A DNA stretch of 17,859 bases. Origin: Lachnospiraceae bacterium (GTDB lineage: Bacteria > Bacillota > Clostridia > Lachnospirales > Lachnospiraceae). Under the pieces are notes generated by a model, which was not told the DNA's origin, did not search any database, and saw nothing but the letters and a program-made list of their open reading frames with translations. The stretch spans positions 1 through 17,859 of the forward strand of contig CAAGJU010000367.1 in NCBI GenBank assembly GCA_900770225.1, written 5' to 3'. Each line of letters starts with the position of its first letter. Within the stretch, counting starts at the first letter, position 1. Made by a program: the position numbers and the translations under genes. Of the stretch, positions 14,380 to 17,859 are shown in pieces.

Positions 14380-15525
14380 TTACCTCTTCATATTGACAAG
14401 TTCCTGCAGAACCTCATCACTTACGGTGATCAGCTTGGAGTTGGCCTGGAAGCCTCTCTCGGTTGTGATCATATCGGAGAATTCCTTCGCCAGATCGACG
14501 TTGGAGCCCTCCAGATAGCCTGCCATCAGGGTGGAATTAGCACCACCCGGCATACCGGTTGTCACCGTGCCGGCGTTATCCACGTTATTGGTAACAAACG
14601 TATTATTACCTGCCTTGGTAAGACCTTCCGGGTTCTGGAAAGTAGCGATTGCAACTTTTCCGATGACAATCGTCACAGGATTTCCCTGTGAATTTTCCAA
14701 TATTCCCTTTACGATACCACTATCATCAATGGATATGCTCTTCATCTGAAGTGCGGTCTGTTCATCTGTACTTGGATTCGAGTAATTGTCCGTTGCTTTT
14801 GTATATTTACCGAATTCCCAAACTCTCTCATCGATTTTATCTACGCCATTTCCTCCCCAGGTTACGCTTGACGGAACTCGAAGCGGCTGCAGATGTCCTA
14901 TATCGTACCCTTCTGGATTGGTGATATCCGCATTCTTATCCTTCTGCGTTACTGCTGTTGTTTTCCCATCTTTCGTTTCCGTCCCTATTGTAGCGCCCGC
15001 CTTAGCAGGCTGATATCCATAAACGAAGTTTTGATTGGCATCAACCACGTATCCATTCGCATCCAGTGAAAACTGGCCGACACGCGTAAAAGAAAACTGA
15101 GAGTTCTTCATCAGCTTACTGTTTGTCGCATCCACATCTGCCTGAGAGGTATTTTTTTCATCTACGGTCTTAAAATTCAGCTGAAGGTTTGTTGACTTGG
15201 TCACAAAGAATCCCGCTCCATTGATACTTGCATTGAATCCGCCTACGTAGTTCGGTGTCGTGGAGGACATATCTGTAGAGATAACACCAGTCATAGAACC
15301 ATAGCCATACTGAGAAGCGTTAATACCGCCGACGGTAGCTGCCCCTCCGGTATTTGCCTGTCCGCCGCTGGAGCTTGCCGCTGTCGTGTAGAGTGAATCC
15401 TTGAAGGTATAGTTCTGCGCCTTGTAGCCATTTGTGTTGACGTTGGCGATGTTGTTACCGATGACGTCCAGCTTGTTCTGATGTGCGCGAAGTCCTGCTA
15501 CGGCTGAATCCATTGCTTTTAACAT
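14380..15525 (-). CDS. flgE: Flagellar hook protein FlgE
   Basis: Structural subunit of the hook, exported through the flagellar type III gate and polymerised under FlgD. The N-terminal rod/hook signature is clear: AVAGLRAHQNKLDVIGNNIA followed by NVNTNGYK (residues ~8-35). The conserved C-terminal helix YLEGSNVDLAKEFSDMITTERGFQANSKLI (shown in part as GSNVDLAKEFSDMI) is near residues 335-365. At 381 residues it has a modest variable middle domain. Position after flgD and Flg_new and before flbD-motAB favours FlgE over FlgF/FlgG. ATG at 15525 is preceded by AAAGGA. The central third (about 14700-14930) is visibly more AT-rich than neighbouring genes, which fits the fast-evolving surface domain. 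Confidence 0.93.
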   Translation of the reverse strand: MLKAMDSAVAGLRAHQNKLDVIGNNIANVNTNGYKAQNYTFKDSLYTTAASSSGGQANTGGAATVGGINASQYGYGSMTGVISTDMSSTTPNYVGGFNASINGAGFFVTKSTNLQLNFKTVDEKNTSQADVDATNSKLMKNSQFSFTRVGQFSLDANGYVVDANQNFVYGYQPAKAGATIGTETKDGKTTAVTQKDKNADITNPEGYDIGHLQPLRVPSSVTWGGNGVDKIDERVWEFGKYTKATDNYSNPSTDEQTALQMKSISIDDSGIVKGILENSQGNPVTIVIGKVAIATFQNPEGLTKAGNNTFVTNNVDNAGTVTTGMPGGANSTLMAGYLEGSNVDLAKEFSDMITTERGFQANSKLITVSDEVLQELVNMKR

Positions 15526-15687
15526 TGTTCTGTTCCTTTCTCCATGTACGGAGATGCTTCTGATCTCCGTTGGGGCCCCCTTGTGAGGTCCGGCCCGTTC
15601 ATGTATTAAATATGATTGGTTGAAAGTTTCTCCGTTGAATCGTGTAATTCAGTTGTTATTCAATTGTTTTCAACGTCTGCTGACGTC
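15526..15687 (-). other. Flg_new-flgE intergenic region
   Basis: This 162-bp spacer has no open reading frame that looks real. It is AT-rich near the upstream gene and contains a 7-bp hairpin around 15550-15570 (arms cggagat / atctccg), a ggggcccc palindrome just beside it, and a weak acgtc/gacgt hairpin next to the Flg_new stop. None is followed by a T run in the transcribed direction. AAAGGA shortly before the flgE ATG is the ribosome-binding site. I found no convincing sigma-28 (TAAA...CCGATAT) promoter here. Confidence 0.5.
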
Positions 15688-16146
15688 TTACATAATCACT
15701 GCCCCATCGATATTCGTGAGGATCCTGTCTTTCATGTCATCCTGCGACATGGTCGTCACGACCACATTGTTCGGCACGTTGACGATGAAGATGCCCTGTG
15801 ATCCGATCACCGCGACTTCCTTCGAGCCTTTTTCTCTTGCCTTCGACACTGCCTGTTCCAGATCACTCATCAGACCATCGTTTACGCTGATGCCTCTCTG
15901 ATCCAGTCGGGCCGCTGCGTGTTTGGAAAAGCTGAGGCTGTCGCCGCTGCTTCCGGCTGCCGTTTCGGTTGTCTCATTACCAACTGATGTCTGACTCTTC
16001 TGTATAACTGTGTTCTGAAACCCGGCTGACTGTTTCTCAAGTGCCTTCCGGAAGGAAACACCGGCATCTGTATCACCGGTCGTGGACGGCTGGATCCTCT
16101 GCTGCACCATGGCGGCAGTAAAATCACTGACCCGATCCGTCTTCAT
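15688..16146 (-). CDS. Flg_new/TIGR02530-type flagellar operon protein
   Basis: A 152-residue protein whose C-terminal half matches the conserved 'flagellar operon protein' family found between flgD and flgE in Firmicutes and some other phyla. The recognisable parts are FSKHAAARLDQRGI, a helix, VAVIGSQGIFIVNVPNNVVV and the terminal ILTNIDGAVIM. The N-terminal ~65 residues are polar, Gln/Ser/Thr-rich and probably disordered. The family has no settled biochemical role as far as I know; its fixed position implies a part in hook assembly. The ATG at 16146 lies inside the end of flgD (23-bp overlap), with GAGGAAG upstream in the flgD tail as the likely ribosome-binding site. No signal peptide or membrane segment is seen. 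Confidence 0.85.
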   Translation of the reverse strand: MKTDRVSDFTAAMVQQRIQPSTTGDTDAGVSFRKALEKQSAGFQNTVIQKSQTSVGNETTETAAGSSGDSLSFSKHAAARLDQRGISVNDGLMSDLEQAVSKAREKGSKEVAVIGSQGIFIVNVPNNVVVTTMSQDDMKDRILTNIDGAVIM

Positions 16147-16798
16147 CCGCGCTCACTTCCTCTGCGTTATCCTGCGCAGTTTCCTCTGCTGCCTTCTCTT
16201 CCGCGGCTGCTTCTTCTGCCGCATCAGCTTTTTCGGCTTTCTCTGCAGCTGCAGCATCTTCAGCAGCTTCCGCTTCTTTCTCTTCTTCGGCTTTCTTTTC
16301 TTCCTCCGTCTTGTCAGTTTCCTTTGTTTCGGTCGAAGCGTTCACCTTTGTGATGGCTGACAGCTTGTACTCATTCGGATCGCCGCTCACACGGAAGGTC
16401 GGCTCGTCTCCGCTGAAATTCACGGATTCGATCGTACCGGTTCTCGTGCCCTCTGCGACCGTCGTGCCATCTTCAGTTTTGTAGGAAGTGCCGTTGTAGG
16501 TAACATCTCTGCCGATCATGCTCGCCGCATAGCTCTGCTTGCTCATCGAGTTTACCGTGGTCAGGCTTTCCGTCACCTTCGCGAGAGACTGTACCATGGC
16601 CATCTGGCTCATCTGGTTCATCATGTCGCCAGTGCTCATCGGGTTTGACATATCCTGGTTTGCCAGCTGTGCGGACAGAAGCTTGAAATAGCTGGTAATG
16701 GACAGCGTATTCTTGTCATTCGATGCCGCCGTGTACGTCTGGGTGGTATACGGATCTGTCGAGCTGCTTGTTTTGGATACTGAACTTACGTCTGGCAT
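16124..16798 (-). CDS. flgD: Flagellar hook-capping/scaffold protein FlgD with acidic Ala/Glu tail
   Basis: FlgD caps the growing hook and guides FlgE polymerisation outside the cell. The N-terminal region (residues ~28-95) has the family pattern LSITSYFKLLSAQLANQDMSNPM, followed by MMNQMSQMAMVQSL and a later SMIGRDVTYNG segment, then a short beta-rich part to ~155. This resembles the short Firmicutes form, without the extended C-terminal domains of enterobacterial FlgD. From about residue 155 to the end (224) the protein is an Ala/Glu/Lys-rich, highly charged tail that I do not recognise from standard FlgD. The ribosome-binding site AAAGGAG lies just before the ATG, right after the fliK stop. 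The 3' end overlaps the next gene by 23 bp, so translation is probably coupled. Confidence 0.9.
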   Translation of the reverse strand: MPDVSSVSKTSSSTDPYTTQTYTAASNDKNTLSITSYFKLLSAQLANQDMSNPMSTGDMMNQMSQMAMVQSLAKVTESLTTVNSMSKQSYAASMIGRDVTYNGTSYKTEDGTTVAEGTRTGTIESVNFSGDEPTFRVSGDPNEYKLSAITKVNASTETKETDKTEEEKKAEEEKEAEAAEDAAAAEKAEKADAAEEAAAEEKAAEETAQDNAEEVSADEDGSGQ

Positions 16799-16814
16799 TC
16801 GCTTCTTCTCCTTT

Positions 16815-17859
16815 CTAGACGATGCCGAGTCTCATTCTGTTGAGGAACTCATCGGACTGGCTGCGTCTGTTTTTATCGTGGTTCGGACTTTCGTCCGCTT
16901 CACGCCTGTTCTGCGACCGTGCTTCTGTATTGGTCGCATTGTCCTGCTGATTCTGCGCCGCGGTTTCCGGAACAACGACTGTCGTCTCTTCACCGGTGGC
17001 GTCCCGCAGGATATTGCCCATCTGCTGCGCATTCTGCGAAAGCATGCGCATGGTGTCGGCCTGGCTTGCCGCAATGGATACGACGGCTCTGCCTGTCTCA
17101 TAAACGACCCGGATCATGACCCGACCCAGATTCTGCGGATTGAGCTCAATCTGGAATGTGCCGTTCTTCTGTGGAAAATGTTCCGCCAGATAATCGGCGA
17201 TGTCTTCCGTCATGGCTGCGCGTGTCGTTGTAACCTCGGCCGTCTGCGTACTGCCTGCTGCGGACATATCCTTTGCAAAAAGGCTGTCGCTCCGGAGCTG
17301 CGCTTCTGCCGCATTCACGATCTCAGGTTCCCCGCTGCCAGCTTTCTTACCGAAAGCTGTGGAGCTGTCAGCATCCTGTTCCTCTGTGTCACTTCGGAAG
17401 CTTTCCTTCTTCTCCGGCTGCGCCGTCTTTGCAACGGTTTCTGCCGCTGCCGCATTCGTCATCTGCACTTCACCGGCGTCATACGACCGGGTGCTGTTCT
17501 GCTGTGCTGACTGTGTCTGCTGCATGCCGGCTGTCTGCGTCTGCGCTGCCTGAAGCTGCTGTGCGTTCTGCGTTCCCTGTGCGGGATCCGCCGTTGCCGC
17601 ATTCTGCGCATCTGCTGTCTGTGACAATTGCTGTGCATCCTGCATCTGCTGCGAGGTCTGCATCTGTACTGCCTGCGTCTGCACCGTGTTCTGCATTTCC
17701 TGTGAAGGATCTGTCGCTGCTTCCGCTGTACCCTGCATCACCTGCTGCACGTTCTGCATCTCAGCTGCCTGCGTCTGCGCTGTGCTCTGCATTTCCTGTG
17801 AAGGATCTGCCGCTGCTTCCGCCGCACCCTGCATCATCTGCCGGTCAGTCATCTCGGAC
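16815..17859 (-). CDS. fliK: Flagellar hook-length control protein FliK (5' partial)
   Basis: FliK is the secreted molecular ruler that measures hook length and, through FlhB, switches the export gate from rod/hook to filament substrates. The C-terminal third shows the Flg_hook domain pattern: LNPQNLGRVMIRV, then a Val/Ile-rich strand, then a helix ending MGNILRDATG. The visible N-terminal two thirds are Gln/Ala/Met/Thr-rich and low in complexity, as usual for a FliK ruler, and include two 32-residue tandem repeats. An ATG lies at 17852, but no stop or ribosome-binding site is visible in the last 7 bases and the frame stays open to the edge. About 347 residues are visible, so the true start is probably outside the window. 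The TAG stop is followed 16 bp later by flgD. Identity is supported by the C-terminal motif plus position before flgD. Confidence 0.88.
   Translation of the reverse strand, partial: SEMTDRQMMQGAAEAAADPSQEMQSTAQTQAAEMQNVQQVMQGTAEAATDPSQEMQNTVQTQAVQMQTSQQMQDAQQLSQTADAQNAATADPAQGTQNAQQLQAAQTQTAGMQQTQSAQQNSTRSYDAGEVQMTNAAAAETVAKTAQPEKKESFRSDTEEQDADSSTAFGKKAGSGEPEIVNAAEAQLRSDSLFAKDMSAAGSTQTAEVTTTRAAMTEDIADYLAEHFPQKNGTFQIELNPQNLGRVMIRVVYETGRAVVSIAASQADTMRMLSQNAQQMGNILRDATGEETTVVVPETAAQNQQDNATNTEARSQNRREADESPNHDKNRRSQSDEFLNRMRLGIV
17643..17834 (-). repeat. 96-bp tandem repeat inside fliK (two copies)
   Basis: Two adjacent in-frame copies of a 96-bp unit encode a 32-residue repeat beginning MQGxAEAAxDPSQEMQ, starting at visible residues 7 and 39. 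The marker ctgcatttcctgtgaaggat (plus strand) begins at 17691 and again at 17787, exactly 96 bp apart. A more degenerate Gln/Ala-rich stretch (DPAQGTQNAQQLQAAQTQ) follows and may be an eroded third copy. Because the repeat sits in the ruler part of FliK, copy-number change would alter protein length in 32-residue steps. Confidence 0.85.

Noticed and set aside
1..17859. CRISPR array, tRNA, rRNA, transposase or phage genes
   Set aside because: No regularly spaced identical repeats with unique spacers, no tRNA or rRNA-like stretches, and every substantial gene is flagellar. The tandem repeats found are protein-coding or only 2-3 copies.

Overview
The window is one continuous stretch of a flagellar/chemotaxis (fla/che-type) operon. 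All 19 genes I can support lie on the minus strand, so the operon reads from right (17859) to left (1). The gene set and order point to a motile Gram-positive member of the Clostridia, most like Lachnospiraceae. Diagnostic points are fliK-flgD-Flg_new-flgE-flbD-motA-motB followed by fliM, a CheC-type FliY (not a plain FliN), and a WhiG/SigD-type sigma factor. The DNA looks moderately GC-rich by eye. The species cannot be named from sequence alone.

Layout in transcription order: fliK (5' end cut by the window edge), flgD, a Flg_new/TIGR02530-type gene and flgE build and measure the hook. flbD, motA and motB follow as the stator block. After a ~300-bp gene-free gap come fliM, cheY, flgC and a very large fliY (switch complex and its chemotaxis input, with a rod gene inserted). 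fliO-fliP-fliQ-fliR-flhB-flhA encode the type III export gate. A sigma-28-family gene and a FlgF/FlgG-type rod gene close the block. Many junctions overlap or are separated by only a ribosome-binding site (fliK-flgD, flgD-Flg_new, motA-motB, cheY-flgC, fliY-fliO, fliO-fliP), as expected for one long mRNA.

Two things stand out. First, FliY carries two extra internal copies of the FliM N-terminal CheY-P docking peptide (LSQxExDALLxS type) inside a ~300-residue low-complexity linker. The shared DALLASLK core differs at synonymous positions, so it looks selected. Second, several intergenic gaps hold unusual palindromic DNA: a nested palindrome with 11-bp terminal inverted repeats between flhB and flhA, a hairpin cluster between flgE and flbD, an 11-bp inverted repeat at the left end, and a 39-bp tandem repeat between fliR and flhB. 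Several hairpins share a GAA (TTC on the other strand) triloop.

Expected genes missing from their usual places are fliL (motB-fliM gap), flhF and flhG (flhA-sigma gap) and flgB/fliE next to flgC. They may lie elsewhere in the genome. I see no tRNA, rRNA, CRISPR array, transposase or convincing intrinsic terminator.
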